A DNA stretch of 64,000 bases from NCBI RefSeq assembly GCF_036038375.1, contig NZ_CP107935.1:310001-374000 (forward strand), in the 5' to 3' direction. The DNA is from Streptomyces sp. NBC_00414 (lineage in GTDB: Bacteria; Actinomycetota; Actinomycetes; Streptomycetales; Streptomycetaceae). Within the stretch, counting starts at the first letter, position 1. Every line of letters starts with the position of its first letter. Made by a program: the position numbers and the translations under genes. A model generated the notes under the pieces. That model had not been told where the DNA came from, searched no databases, and saw only the letters and a list, made by a program, of their open reading frames with translations. This document shows, one piece after another, positions 25,596-36,657 of this stretch.

Positions 25596-26417
25596 TCAGC
25601 CCCAGGTGAGCGGGTCGAGGTGGAGGTAGAACCGCCGGCGGTCGTGGTCGAGGGTGATGCCGTACCTCTCGGCGAAGGCCATGTCCGCATCCCGAGCCTG
25701 CTCCTCGTCCGTCCACGTTTCTCGCGCGTTGGCGAGCAGCAGCGACAGGTCGGCGTAACGGTCGGCCAGTCCGAGGCGGCCCAAGTCGATGAAGCCCGAC
25801 ACGTCCAGGGTCTGCGGATCGAGGATGATGTTGGGCAGGCACAGGTCCCCGTGGCAGACGACCATGTCGACGGCTTCCTGCTCCCGTCGGCGTGCGACCT
25901 GCCGGGTGAGGCGGTCCAGCAGCTCCGTGGCGGGCGTCTGCCGCTGGTCGGCAGGGAGGAACTCGGGATTTACGGCGTCACGCGCCACGACGTCGCGCGC
26001 CACGGTGACCATGGCGTCCACACCCCAGCGAAAAGGGCACTGGGACACAGGCGTCTCGTGCAGTCGGCGGACCGCGTCCGCGATACGTTCCCAGGCGACC
26101 CGCAGTTCCTCAGCGGGCACCTGATCAGCGGGCACGCCGGAGACAGCACTCGTCACCAGACAGACGCCGTCGTCACCGGACCGCCAGTCGAGCACTCGTG
26201 GACCGGGTACACCCTGCTCGCTCAGCCATGTGCCCCGATCACGCTCGGCTTCCAGTTCGGCTGCATCCGCGGCAGGCACGCACTTGGCATACCGAGTGCC
26301 GTCCGCGCTGCGAAAGACAGCCGCTCCCGACTCGCCCGCGGTGACAGGCGACCAGCCGCCGTCATCCACGCCGAGCAGCACCGGTGACACGGTCCGAGTT
26401 CCAGGGCGATCACTCAT
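25596..26417 (-). CDS. aph(3''): Aminoglycoside 3''-phosphotransferase (streptomycin kinase-like)
   Basis: A 273-residue kinase-fold enzyme. The nucleotide-binding N-lobe includes GESGAAVFRSADGTRYAKC. The catalytic loop is CHGDLCLPN (His189, Asp191) and the metal-binding segment FIDLGRLGLADRYADLSLL (Asp211). Spacing and sequence, including AVNPEFLP and the C-terminal FYLHLDPLTWG, closely follow the APH(3'') enzymes StrA and AphE as I remember them, which phosphorylate the 3''-hydroxyl of streptomycin. Length fits (about 270). In-frame codons extend to 26594, but ATG at 26417 (MSDRPGTRTV) matches the family. No streptomycin biosynthetic genes are in the window, so it appears to be a stand-alone resistance-type gene. 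Confidence 0.9.
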   Translation of the reverse strand: MSDRPGTRTVSPVLLGVDDGGWSPVTAGESGAAVFRSADGTRYAKCVPAADAAELEAERDRGTWLSEQGVPGPRVLDWRSGDDGVCLVTSAVSGVPADQVPAEELRVAWERIADAVRRLHETPVSQCPFRWGVDAMVTVARDVVARDAVNPEFLPADQRQTPATELLDRLTRQVARRREQEAVDMVVCHGDLCLPNIILDPQTLDVSGFIDLGRLGLADRYADLSLLLANARETWTDEEQARDADMAFAERYGITLDHDRRRFYLHLDPLTWG

Positions 26418-26724
26418 GACTGGGACTCTAGTCAGCCTGGCATGGGGACTTGCACCGCAGATCTCCGCCCCAGCCACGGACATCTGCCTGTGTCCGGCCC
26501 AACCACTCGTCTGAGGCGTCGGCCCCGCAAGCGGTGCCTTACGAACCGCACGAATTTGGGCTGCCCGGGGCCGATACACAGTACCGATGACCATGGGGCT
26601 TCCCTGGTGGTCATGGTGACCGCGACGTCAAGTACCGGTGTTTCTACGGGAATCGCGGGCAACCGTACCGTGGCTGATCCATGTGGGGATCGAGTCTGAG
26701 TGCGATCACTCGAAGGAGAGACAG

Positions 26725-26991
26725 ATGACCACGCAGTATGGCGACCGACCGACCGGGCAGCAGCCCCACGGTGCACCGCAGGGCACGGCGACCGGCAACG
26801 TGCTGAGCATCATCGCGATGGTGCTGGGTGTGATCTCGTTGCTCTTCTTTCCGATCGTCTTCGGTGTGATCGGCCTGATACTGGCCATCATTGCCAAGAC
26901 CGTCCGGCATGAGCGACTCGCCGTGCCCGCCCTCGTGGTCAGCGCTGTCGGCCTGATCGGCGGGCTGCTCCTCGGTGCTCTGCTGGCTTAG
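26725..26991 (+). CDS. Small two-TM membrane protein (DUF4190-like)
   Basis: An 88-residue protein. ATG at 26725 follows GAAGGAGAG. After a polar Gly/Gln/Pro-rich N-terminus (QYGDRPTGQQPHGAPQG) come two hydrophobic segments: NVLSIIAMVLGVISLLFFP running into VIGLILAIIAK, then VPALVVSAVGLIGGLLLGA. This layout is typical of DUF4190 membrane proteins of Actinobacteria, whose function is unknown. Confidence 0.8.
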   Translation: MTTQYGDRPTGQQPHGAPQGTATGNVLSIIAMVLGVISLLFFPIVFGVIGLILAIIAKTVRHERLAVPALVVSAVGLIGGLLLGALLA

Positions 26992-27519
26992 GACGTCACG
27001 CTTCCTCGGGATCGTGTCGGACAGGGCCGCGGTGTCCGGTTAGGTGGGTCGCAAGGCGGAGTACGACCCCTGTACGAATGCGCTCGGATCGTGCGGCACC
27101 GCCGCGAGACACCTTGCCGGGCGCCATGGACTGGGGCTGATCCAGAAGAACGCCCCAACGACCGCGTGCACGACAAGCGGTGAGGCGTCGAGAGATCTCG
27201 GTGGGAATGTCACCACCCGGCCGCCCGTCCGAGGGCCCTGGCCCTGACGGTCGGCGCCTGCGCCTGCGTCGGTGTCTGCGTTCAGACGTGTACCTCATGG
27301 CGCGGCACTCATCTTGAGAAGTCAGTCACCGGCTCACGCCGAGCCCTTCGACCCGCCGTGCTTCCTCCCACGGCTTCGACGAGGACACCCGAAACGTGGT
27401 ACCGGCTGTCGGTAGGCCGTCGTGCGCAGGTCGTCCCCGTGCGCGGACGCCTCAGGCAAGCGAGGCGTCTCCTCCCCCACCGTCCCGCTCGCGGGCCTTG
27501 GACGCACTCCAAACAGGCC
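26992..27519. other. Intergenic stretch of about 530 bases between convergent genes
   Basis: It contains a weak hairpin (CGGACA 27018-27023 with 27033-27038) that could terminate the DUF4190-like gene. No open frame is convincing on either strand. Confidence 0.4.
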
Positions 27520-28107
27520 TTACTCCGAACCGGACTTGCTCCGCGCGGGATGTGCCCGGTCGGCTCCTGGCTGTCCGTTGACGATCGACATCAATGCTGC
27601 GGTGAAGGGCGCGGGGTCCAGGTCGCCGCGGATGGCCAGTTGCTGGCTGTAGCTGATGCAGACGGCCGTGAACCCTTCGGCAATCTGCTCGGCGTGCCGT
27701 CTCCGCCGATCGGGGACCAGTTCGGCCACGGCGGCCCTCATGGCGGCAAGCTGCTGTCCCACCACGGCCGCCAGCTGCGGCGACACCGATGCTTCGGCGT
27801 AGATCTGGGCTACCAGCCTGGCGTGACCCGTCTCACGCGCACGGACACGTACGTGTTCGAGGAAGCCCGCGACAGCCTCGACGGTGAGCGCCTTCGGCAG
27901 TACCTCACTTCCCTGTTCGCAGACTGCGACGACGATCTCGTCCTTGCTGGTGAAGTGCCGGTAGATGGCCCCGTTGGAGAGCCCGGACTCGGTGACGATG
28001 TCGGCCATGGACGTGCGGGCGAAGCCGTGACTGGCGAACCGGGCCCGCGCGGCGTCCACGATCTGCCGACGGCGGGCGTCCATGTGTTCCTGGCTTACCT
28101 TCGGCAT
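27520..28107 (-). CDS. TetR-family repressor
   Basis: A 195-residue regulator. The N-terminal helix-turn-helix is canonical (ARARFASHGFARTSMADI, VTESGLSNGAIYRHFTSKDE). The C-terminal ligand domain is helical and unremarkable. It diverges from the aldo/keto reductase with 74 bases between the starts. That gap contains an AT-rich patch unusual for this genome (28107-28138) with GTGAC and GTTAC elements, a plausible but unproven operator. By gene arrangement the reductase is the likely target. Confidence 0.92.
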   Translation of the reverse strand: MPKVSQEHMDARRRQIVDAARARFASHGFARTSMADIVTESGLSNGAIYRHFTSKDEIVVAVCEQGSEVLPKALTVEAVAGFLEHVRVRARETGHARLVAQIYAEASVSPQLAAVVGQQLAAMRAAVAELVPDRRRRHAEQIAEGFTAVCISYSQQLAIRGDLDPAPFTAALMSIVNGQPGADRAHPARSKSGSE

Positions 28108-28181
28108 AAAAAAGAGTGACCCCTCGTTTTTCTTTGTTACGGTGGGCGAGCCTACCGCACCACCACATCCCAGGAGCTGCC

Positions 28182-29228
28182 ATGCGTTACCGGACCTTCG
28201 GCCGACTGACCGGACTGCGCGTGTCGGAGTACGCGCTCGGGACAGCCAATTTCGGCATGTCGGACACCGGCGCAGGCCCCGAGGGCTCTCGCCAGATCTT
28301 CGAGGCCTTCGTCGCCGCCGGCGGCACCACGTTCGACACCTCCAACCTCTACCAGGACGGACAGGCCGAAACCGTGCTGGGCGGGCTGCTCGGCGACCGG
28401 CGCGACGACTTCGTCGTCATCACCAAGTACAGCGGAACGCGGCGGCAACATCCCCGGCCCGGCACCACCGGCAACAGCCGCAAGACCATGGTCCGCGCCC
28501 TGGAGGCGAGCCTCCGTCGCCTCGACACCGACTACGTGGATGTCTTCATGCCGCACTTCCCCGACGGAACCACCCCGATCGAGGAGATCCTGGCCGGGTT
28601 CGACGACCTGATCCGCTCCGGCAAGATCCTCCACGGCGCCCTGTCCAACTTCCCCGCCTGGCGGGTCGCCGGCGCGGCGGTGCGGGCGGACCTGCACGGC
28701 CTGGCTCCACTGGTCGGTATCCAGACCGAGTACAGCCTGGCCGAACGCTCCGCCGACCGGGAACTGCTGCCGATGGCGCAGGCACACGGCTTGGGCGCGT
28801 TCCTCTACTCCCCGCTCGCCGGAGGGCTGCTCACCGGCAAGTACCGACAGGGCGGACAGGGCCGGTTGAGCGCTCGCGGCGACACCGTCGAGGGCACCGT
28901 ACAGCGCACCGCCGTCGTGGACGCCGTACTCGCCATAGCCGACGAGAACGACGCAAGCCCCGTCCAGGTCGCCCTGGCCTGGCTCCGCCGCCGGGCCGCA
29001 CAGGCCCACACCGCCCTGATCCCGGTCGTCGGCCCGCGCACCCTGACGCAGTGGGAGGACTACCTGCGCTCGCTCCAGGTCGAACTCAGCGACCAGCAGT
29101 ATCAGCATCTGGACCGGATCAGCGCAGTCCGCATGGGCACCCCGCACGAGGACGTCGCCGCCGCCCTGGAACACGGCTTCGACGGCGATCGCACACTCCT
29201 CGAACCTCTCACCGTTCCCGTCGCGTGA
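28182..29228 (+). CDS. Aldo/keto reductase
   Basis: A 348-residue NADPH-dependent oxidoreductase with the (beta/alpha)8 AKR fold. It starts MRYRTFGRLTGLRVSEYALG, with GTTFDTSNLYQDGQAETVLG holding the conserved Asp and catalytic Tyr, VVITKYSG with the Lys, and the cofactor-binding end IPVVGPRTLTQWEDYLRSLQ. ATG at 28182 follows CAGGAGCTGCC. It reduces carbonyl compounds; the natural substrate is unknown. Divergent from and probably repressed by the TetR gene. Confidence 0.94.
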   Translation: MRYRTFGRLTGLRVSEYALGTANFGMSDTGAGPEGSRQIFEAFVAAGGTTFDTSNLYQDGQAETVLGGLLGDRRDDFVVITKYSGTRRQHPRPGTTGNSRKTMVRALEASLRRLDTDYVDVFMPHFPDGTTPIEEILAGFDDLIRSGKILHGALSNFPAWRVAGAAVRADLHGLAPLVGIQTEYSLAERSADRELLPMAQAHGLGAFLYSPLAGGLLTGKYRQGGQGRLSARGDTVEGTVQRTAVVDAVLAIADENDASPVQVALAWLRRRAAQAHTALIPVVGPRTLTQWEDYLRSLQVELSDQQYQHLDRISAVRMGTPHEDVAAALEHGFDGDRTLLEPLTVPVA

Positions 29229-29407
29229 CACCGACGGCTCAGAGGGTGCCGGTGAGGTAGCGCTCGCGCACCCCACTGGACCACGACCTGAACGCCGCCA
29301 TCGCGCCGCCGTCAATGAGATGACCGTACGACGGCAAGTCAGACCTGTTGCTCGCGTCCACCGGAGCCGACCTGGCCGACCTCACCTCACTCGCCGATCG
29401 CCCATCC

Positions 29408-29650
29408 CTAGCGAGTCCTGAAGAAACAGAGCGTCCGGCCGTTCTCATCCGGCGTAGCGTCCGCGCACGCCGACCGCCATCCCTCGGGGAGCGACGGTGT
29501 CGGGACGGGCTCTTCCCTCCCGTGTCGCTGCGGCTCCGCCGAGTCCTGCGAGTCCTGCAACCACAAGGTCAGGCCGCCTGCGGCTGCCACGAGGATCAGC
29601 CATACCGCCACGGCCCACCGCCATGCCCAGCGACGGCCCGTCACCACCAC
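29408..29650 (-). CDS. Small membrane-anchored protein, coupled to the upstream gene
   Basis: An 80-residue product beginning at a run of GTG codons (29650, 29647 or 29644) that overlap the stop of the upstream gene at 29641. It reads TGRRWAWRWAVAVWLILVAA, a basic and Trp-rich start into one membrane segment, followed by a polar extracytoplasmic region with two cysteines (WRSACADATPDENGRTLCFF). An ATG-started version from 29719 would add a Gly-Arg-Asn repeat from the tandem repeat in another frame and is less likely. The function is unknown. Confidence 0.55.
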   Translation of the reverse strand: MVVTGRRWAWRWAVAVWLILVAAAGGLTLWLQDSQDSAEPQRHGREEPVPTPSLPEGWRSACADATPDENGRTLCFFRTR

Positions 29651-29997
29651 GGCTCCCTCTCGACCACCGCGTCCATTGCGTCCATTGCGTCCATTGCGTC
29701 CACCGGGATCGGGCCGCACACGTACCGGTACTTCTCAGCCGCGGGTTCCCGCGCTTCGTATCGCATCAGCGCATCCAGTCCAACGGGGCGCATGTCGAGC
29801 GCCACCTGTGCGTCGGGGCCCTCTGAGAAGTCGTACAGGGCCGCAGCGGAGGGGAGTTGAGCGAGCGTCCCACAGTGGAGGGAGGCCTTCCTGCTCAACG
29901 GTGCGGCCGCGTGTCGACCTGCGATACGCGCCGTACCGGCGAGCCATGTCCCGCTGGACGTACGCTGCGAGGTGGAGTGTGTGGTGCGTTCGGACAT
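29641..29997 (-). CDS. Hypothetical protein with C-terminal D-A-M repeat
   Basis: A 118-residue protein starting MSERTTHSTSQRTSSGT. The middle (ALYDFSEGPDAQVALDM, LDALMRYEAREPAAEKY) looks like a folded domain. The C-terminus has D-A-M three times, encoded by a 9-bp tandem repeat, and ends VVEREPWW. The stop overlaps the GTG starts of the next gene, implying translational coupling. Family unknown. Confidence 0.55.
   Translation of the reverse strand: MSERTTHSTSQRTSSGTWLAGTARIAGRHAAAPLSRKASLHCGTLAQLPSAAALYDFSEGPDAQVALDMRPVGLDALMRYEAREPAAEKYRYVCGPIPVDAMDAMDAMDAVVEREPWW
29671..29702. repeat. 9-bp tandem repeat (GTCCATTGC, about 3.5 copies)
   Basis: Exact copies lie at 29671-29679, 29680-29688 and 29689-29697, then a partial one. 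The unit length is a multiple of three, so copy changes keep the coding frame and only alter the number of D-A-M triplets in the 118-residue protein. Confidence 0.8.
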
Positions 29998-30131
29998 GAA
30001 CCCACGCTACGACCTCGGCCGCGTCCACCGTCACAACCGCCTTGCCCTGGGCAGCTGTTGTGGTGGTCCCACAAGGTGTGCCGTTCGTCGAGGACTCCAC
30101 AGAAAGCGGGCCGAGGGTACGTGGCGAGCCG

Positions 30132-32496
<2,365 letters not shown>

Positions 32497-32510
32497 GCCC
32501 TCGCTCCTCC

Positions 32511-32547
32511 CCCGCCGGTTCCCGCGGCCACCGGGGCCTCCGGCGGG
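32511..32547. terminator. Hairpin between convergent genes
   Basis: CCCGCCGG (32511-32518) pairs with CCGGCGGG (32540-32547) over a 21-base loop in the 90-base gap between convergent stops. A modest candidate. Confidence 0.4.
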
Positions 32548-32586
32548 TTCGGGTGGGCGCGATCACGCTTCATGCAGCGAGCTGGA

Positions 32587-33570
32587 TCACGGGAGCGTGA
32601 TGAAGGCGATGCTGTCTGTCTGCGCGATGGCCAGCCGGGTGCCGTCGGGGTGGAGGGCGGCCACGGGAGAGGGGACGTGGGTGACGCCGAAGCATGTGGT
32701 CTTGGCCGGTACGCCGACCTCGGGCCATTCCGCGACGAGGCGCCCGGTAGCGGTGTCGAGCAGTCTTGGGTGGCCGAGGAGAGAGATCACGTGATCGCCG
32801 CGGGGCAGGAGCAGGACACCCGGCTCGGCATCGGCGATCGGGTTGCGGTGGAGCCACCGTCTCTCGGACACCGACCACACACCGAGGTGGCGAGCCGGAA
32901 GCGTGGAGTCCTCTTCGCCGCTCGCTGCTTCGCCCCCTGTCGCCAGCACCAGCCGATCGCCGTCGAGCCAGCAGCCCGCTGTCACCTCGCCGTTCATGAC
33001 CGCCGCCGCAGGCAGCAGACCCTCGCCGTCCAGAGTTGCGGGGTCGGCGAGCGCGAGCGCCGTGTCGTAGACCATGGCGACCCCGAAGGGATGCCAGAAC
33101 CATCCGACCGCGAGCAGGTACCGGCCGTCCGGACTCAGGCTGAGCCTGGAGTGGAAGACGTCCCTCGGCTCACGGCTGCCGACGGTCAGCCGCTCGCCGC
33201 TCGCCGCATCATCGATCTCAAGCACGTTGTACTCGTCGGGGCAGTGCACGACGACCTCGCGCCCGTCACCCAATGCGCCCAGGGCGAGCGGGTAGTCGTA
33301 GTTCTCCGCCTGGTAGTCGCTGCGGTTCAGCTCCCGCACGACGCGTGCTCGTTCGAGCAACACCCCCTCGACGCCGCGTTCCTGGTACACGGCGGAGTAC
33401 GGCCCTGAGACCGAGGTGACCCCGGCGTCAAACGGAAAGCTCCACGCGAAGTCCACCTTCCGTTCCACCCCGTCGCGACCCCAGCGCCGACCGCATCCGG
33501 AGACCAGTTCGTCGCCTTGCCACACCAGCGCTCTCGGCGCGGCCTCTACCGGTATCGACTCCACGGTCAT
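32587..33570 (-). CDS. Beta-propeller-like (WD40-type) hypothetical protein
   Basis: A 327-residue soluble protein with repeated short beta-strand blocks, for example ALVWQGDELVSGCGRRWG, LSLSPDGRYLLAVGWFW, RLLDTATGRLVAEWPE and AALHPDGTRLAIAQTDS. L-S-P-D-G-R--L-A repeats are typical of WD40/YVTN-like propellers. No signal peptide. The start at 33570 (MTVESIPVEAAPRAL) is chosen because the upstream extension to 33657 is arginine-rich and unlike the rest. The function is unknown. Confidence 0.75.
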   Translation of the reverse strand: MTVESIPVEAAPRALVWQGDELVSGCGRRWGRDGVERKVDFAWSFPFDAGVTSVSGPYSAVYQERGVEGVLLERARVVRELNRSDYQAENYDYPLALGALGDGREVVVHCPDEYNVLEIDDAASGERLTVGSREPRDVFHSRLSLSPDGRYLLAVGWFWHPFGVAMVYDTALALADPATLDGEGLLPAAAVMNGEVTAGCWLDGDRLVLATGGEAASGEEDSTLPARHLGVWSVSERRWLHRNPIADAEPGVLLLPRGDHVISLLGHPRLLDTATGRLVAEWPEVGVPAKTTCFGVTHVPSPVAALHPDGTRLAIAQTDSIAFITLP

Positions 33571-33726
33571 GGACGACCACCCCATTCCGAGAACCCTGGA
33601 CAGGCCCATCGCCAGGAATCTACGGGACTCCCTCGGCGGGACAGCGGCCGGGATCACACGAATTGCTCACTTGCAAAGTGTCGGGGACCTCGACGCGAAG
33701 TTGGAAAGGGCTCAGTGGCCAACTGA

Positions 33727-34314
33727 AACTGGAAGATCGCGGGCGAACTCGCCGCCCGGTACCCCAAGACCCGTGTCGAACCCGACGCCATCTACGTACG
33801 TGACGGCACTGTGTACACCTCCGTGGGTGTCACCGCGGGTATCGACCTCGCGCTGGCCCTCGTCGAGGAGGATCACGGCCCCGACATCAGCCGGTTGGTG
33901 GCCCGCGCTCTGGTGGTCTACCTGCACCGGGAGGGCGGTCAGTCACAGTTCTCCGCTCCCCTGCAAGGGCCGCCGCCCCGGTCCCCCGCCCTGCGCAGGG
34001 TGGTCGACCTGGTCACGGCGGAGCCCGCCGGTGACTACTCCCTCGCCGGACTGGCCGCGCACCTCAGCGTCAGCACGCGTCATCTCACGAGGCTTTTCCG
34101 ACAGGAGCTGGGTACCACGCCTGCCCGGTACGTCGAGTCGATGCGGTTCGGCATCGCGAAGTCGCTGCTCGACCAGGGGCACACCGCGACGCACGCGGCG
34201 TCGTTGGCCGGGTTCCCGAGCTACGAGAGTCTTCGCCGGGTCTTCGCGCGGGAGATGTCCATCAGCCCTGCCGCCTACCAGCGGCGCTTCACCACCGCAC
34301 GCCGTCCTGAGTAG
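33727..34314 (+). pseudogene. GlxA-type AraC regulator lacking its N-terminal half
   Basis: The open frame from the codon after the TGA at 33724-33726 reads NWKIAGELAARYPKTRVEPD, then AIYVRDGTVYTSVGVTAGID. This is the end of the DJ-1/PfpI-like domain of GlxA-family regulators, followed by an intact AraC helix-turn-helix pair (LAGLAAHLSVSTRHLTRLFR, HAASLAGFPSYESLRRVF). Family members are about 320 residues; only about 195 are left and roughly the first 120 are missing. A GTG at 33811 could start a 167-residue DNA-binding fragment. Most likely a truncated gene; residual DNA binding is possible. Confidence 0.75.
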
Positions 34315-34385
34315 CGGTCTGCCGGATCGCGCCCCGGGTCTGCTTCCGCGGTCTCGGCTTCCGCTGCAAGGCAAGCCGGAGACCG

Positions 34386-34447
34386 GGATCCAACACCTTC
34401 CGCCGGCCGGCTGGAACCGGGGATCCAACACCTTCCGCCGGCCGGCT
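34386..34447. repeat. 35-bp direct repeat carrying GC hairpins
   Basis: GGATCCAACACCTTCCGCC begins at 34386 and again at 34421, a period of 35 bases. Each copy holds the palindrome GCCGGCCGGC flanked by TTCC and GGAA or its decayed form. It lies between a regulator remnant and a convergent gene that stops at 34446, so the copies may act as a bidirectional terminator. Confidence 0.6.
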
Positions 34448-35558
34448 AGAAGACGCGGGCGCGCATCTGCAGTGCGGAGTTTTCGAGGATCTCGCGCAGC
34501 CACGGACTACGAACGGCCGGCAGCCGGACCAGGGTGTGGCGGAACGCTTCCGGGTCGGTCCGGAACAGATGACCGGGGTGCGGCGCGGGCGGGTCGTCGC
34601 GAAGGACACCGTCGGGCATGCCGCCCGAGGCGGGGACGGGCAGGTACTGCTCGGGGAGGGCAAGCCACAGCCATACCCCGAAGGGCAGCGGCACCGGGTA
34701 GGCCGAGGCGGCCGGGCCGGCCGGGGTCCAGGTCTTCCCCGTCTGCGGATGGACTGGCACGAGGAGGATGTCGGCGTCCGTGTCGGGGGCGTCCTGTCCC
34801 GGTCCTGCCAGGATGGCCCGCCGCGCCGGCGGACCTGCGGGCAGCAGGGCGTCGAGGGCGCGTTGGAACACTTCCGCGGTCAGGCCGTCCGGGACCGTCA
34901 CCGGGCGGCCCTCCGAGGCAACCAGCAGGTGGGCGAGCGCCCGGCCCGCCGCGGCCTCCCACTGCGGACTCCAGGACCACCAGTGGTCCGGGCCCACCCG
35001 CGATCCCCATCTGTCGACCGGCTCGAACGGGGGCGTGCCCTTCCCCTCCGCCGGCAACTCCGCCCAGGAGAGCGGCACGGTGTCGGCGTCATCGACACGG
35101 TGGCGACGTACGGCGTTCGGGGCGAGCCACACCGCCTGCCAGAGCGAGCAGTCGTCGATCCGGCTCGCCACGGGCAGGCCACACGTCGCACAGGCCATGT
35201 TGGGGCCATCGGCCCCGCTGAGGCCGCAGCAGCAGCCGCTGCCTCTCATCTCCGGCACCAGCACGGTGCCGCGGGTGTCTCCGGGTGCGATGACGATCGC
35301 GCCGGGCGGCCCGTCGGACAGGGCGTGGACCGGCGCGTGGATGCCGCGGGCCGCCGCCTCGTCCGGATCGGTCTCTTCCCACCTCCGTCGCGGCGGCCCC
35401 CAGGGCTCGGGATCCACCGCGAACGTCCCCGGCTCCATGAGCACCGGGAGCTGAATCCCGTTTCCCCACGTCTGATGGGCATGAACCGGCAGGACGACCT
35501 GGGACAGCGAGGTGGTCAGACCGGCACCGCACCTCGCACACACGAAAACGAACAACAA
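34446..35558 (-). CDS. Hypothetical protein with zinc-ribbon-like cysteine pairs
   Basis: A 370-residue soluble protein. Cysteine pairs suggest metal binding: FVCARCGAGLTT at the N-terminus, then GSGCCCGLSGADGPN and MACATCGLPVASRIDDC. The middle is Trp-rich (DHWWSWSPQWEAAAGRALAH) and LPVPLPFGVWLWLALPEQY follows later. The 5' end uses TTG codons at 35558/35555 directly after GGAGG, so the exact start is unsure. I do not recognise a characterised family. Confidence 0.75.
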   Translation of the reverse strand: MLFVFVCARCGAGLTTSLSQVVLPVHAHQTWGNGIQLPVLMEPGTFAVDPEPWGPPRRRWEETDPDEAAARGIHAPVHALSDGPPGAIVIAPGDTRGTVLVPEMRGSGCCCGLSGADGPNMACATCGLPVASRIDDCSLWQAVWLAPNAVRRHRVDDADTVPLSWAELPAEGKGTPPFEPVDRWGSRVGPDHWWSWSPQWEAAAGRALAHLLVASEGRPVTVPDGLTAEVFQRALDALLPAGPPARRAILAGPGQDAPDTDADILLVPVHPQTGKTWTPAGPAASAYPVPLPFGVWLWLALPEQYLPVPASGGMPDGVLRDDPPAPHPGHLFRTDPEAFRHTLVRLPAVRSPWLREILENSALQMRARVF

Positions 35559-35742
35559 TCCTCCGCTGGGAAACCAGCAGCATCGTCGCAGTTCGCCGGT
35601 GGCCTGCCAACGCGTTTTCGTCCACCGCCGCCGACCCGCGCCACCCGAGGGCGGGCCGTCCTGCTCGGCCTCGATGCCGGCGGGGTCCGGGCCGGGTGCT
35701 GGGAGCGACCGACAGGCCCCCTTCCGACCTGCGCGTCACCGA

Positions 35743-35797
35743 AGAGGGCGTCCGTTCCAGGAACATTGGCCTTTGTCTCCTGGAACGGACGCCCTCT
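35743..35797 (-). terminator. Perfect 20-bp hairpin after the alpha/beta hydrolase gene
   Basis: AGAGGGCGTCCGTTCCAGGA (35743-35762) pairs perfectly with 35778-35797 across 15 bases. It lies 23 bases beyond the stop at 35820 of the minus-strand gene. The rest of 35559-35742 has no gene. Confidence 0.8.
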
Positions 35798-35819
35798 CAC
35801 GTGTCAGGCAGGAGCCCGG

Positions 35820-36542
35820 TCAGGCGGAAACGCTCCGGACGGCTTCACGGATCAGATCCGCGACCTTCTTGGGGTGCGCGAGCATGACCAGGTGGGAGGA
35901 GTCGACCTCGGTCGTGGTCATGCCGGCACGCTCATAGCCGAAGCGCTCGACGTCGGGGTTGATGGTGTGGTCCGACGACGACACCAGGCCCCAGGACGGC
36001 TTGGTCTTCCAGGCCGCGACCGGCGCCGCCTCGGCGAATGCCGCGCCGGCCAGCGGACGCTGGGAGACGGCGAGCACCCTGGCCAGGCCCGGGTCCACGT
36101 CGGCGGCGAAGATGGCGGGGAACTTGTCGGTCTCGACGGTCACATCGGTGCCGGGCTCGTCCGAGCCGTCGACCGGGAACGGCGTGTACACCAGGGCCGA
36201 GGCAAGGTCGGAGTCCGGGAAGCGACCCTGCAGCTCGCCGAGGCTCTCGCCCTCCTCCAGCGCGTAACCGGCAAGGAAGACCAGGGCCTTCACGTTGTCC
36301 TCGACGCCCGCGACGGTGATGACGGCACCGCCGTAGGAGTGCCCCACCAGGACGACGGGGCCGGGGACGGCGCGGACGACCGAGGCGATGTAGGCGGCGT
36401 CGCCGGTCAGACTGCGGTTGGGCACGGCCGGGACGAGCACCTTCAAGCCGTCGGCCAGCAGCTCCGGGACGACCCGGGCGAAGCTGGACGCGTCGGCGAA
36501 GGCACCGTGCACCAGGACGACGGTGGGCGTGGAGTCACTCAT
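35820..36542 (-). CDS. Alpha/beta hydrolase (esterase-like)
   Basis: A 240-residue cytoplasmic hydrolase with the short alpha/beta fold. It starts with VVLVHGAFADASSFARVVPEL (oxyanion HGAF), has the nucleophile in VVLVGHSYGGAVI, and the catalytic His in VDSSHLVMLAHPKKVADLI. This subgroup is common in Streptomyces and often annotated as salicylate esterase-like; the natural substrate is unknown. It lies downstream of a second, unrelated hydrolase on the same strand (115-base gap) and ends in a strong terminator. Confidence 0.92.
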   Translation of the reverse strand: MSDSTPTVVLVHGAFADASSFARVVPELLADGLKVLVPAVPNRSLTGDAAYIASVVRAVPGPVVLVGHSYGGAVITVAGVEDNVKALVFLAGYALEEGESLGELQGRFPDSDLASALVYTPFPVDGSDEPGTDVTVETDKFPAIFAADVDPGLARVLAVSQRPLAGAAFAEAAPVAAWKTKPSWGLVSSSDHTINPDVERFGYERAGMTTTEVDSSHLVMLAHPKKVADLIREAVRSVSA

Positions 36543-36657
36543 GGGATTTCCTTGTCGGTTGTGTGTGGTCCGCGTCGGACGTGTGCGGTCCGACGGACGC
36601 CGGTACGCGTGGCCCGTCGTGCGCGGACGGTTCGTTCGTGGTGAGGCCGTCGCCGGT

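Noticed and set aside
28107..28182. TetR operator in the AT-rich gap before the aldo/keto reductase
   Set aside because: GTGAC and GTTAC elements are present but do not form a convincing dyad, so only the gene arrangement supports regulation.
29239..29340. Minus-strand stretch reading LPSYGHLIDGGAMAAFRSWS before a stop
   Set aside because: Possibly the end of a lost gene, but too short and unrecognised to annotate.
34536..36644. 702-codon plus-strand open frame
   Set aside because: It runs antisense through two well-supported minus-strand genes and a terminator hairpin, and has no recognisable domain.
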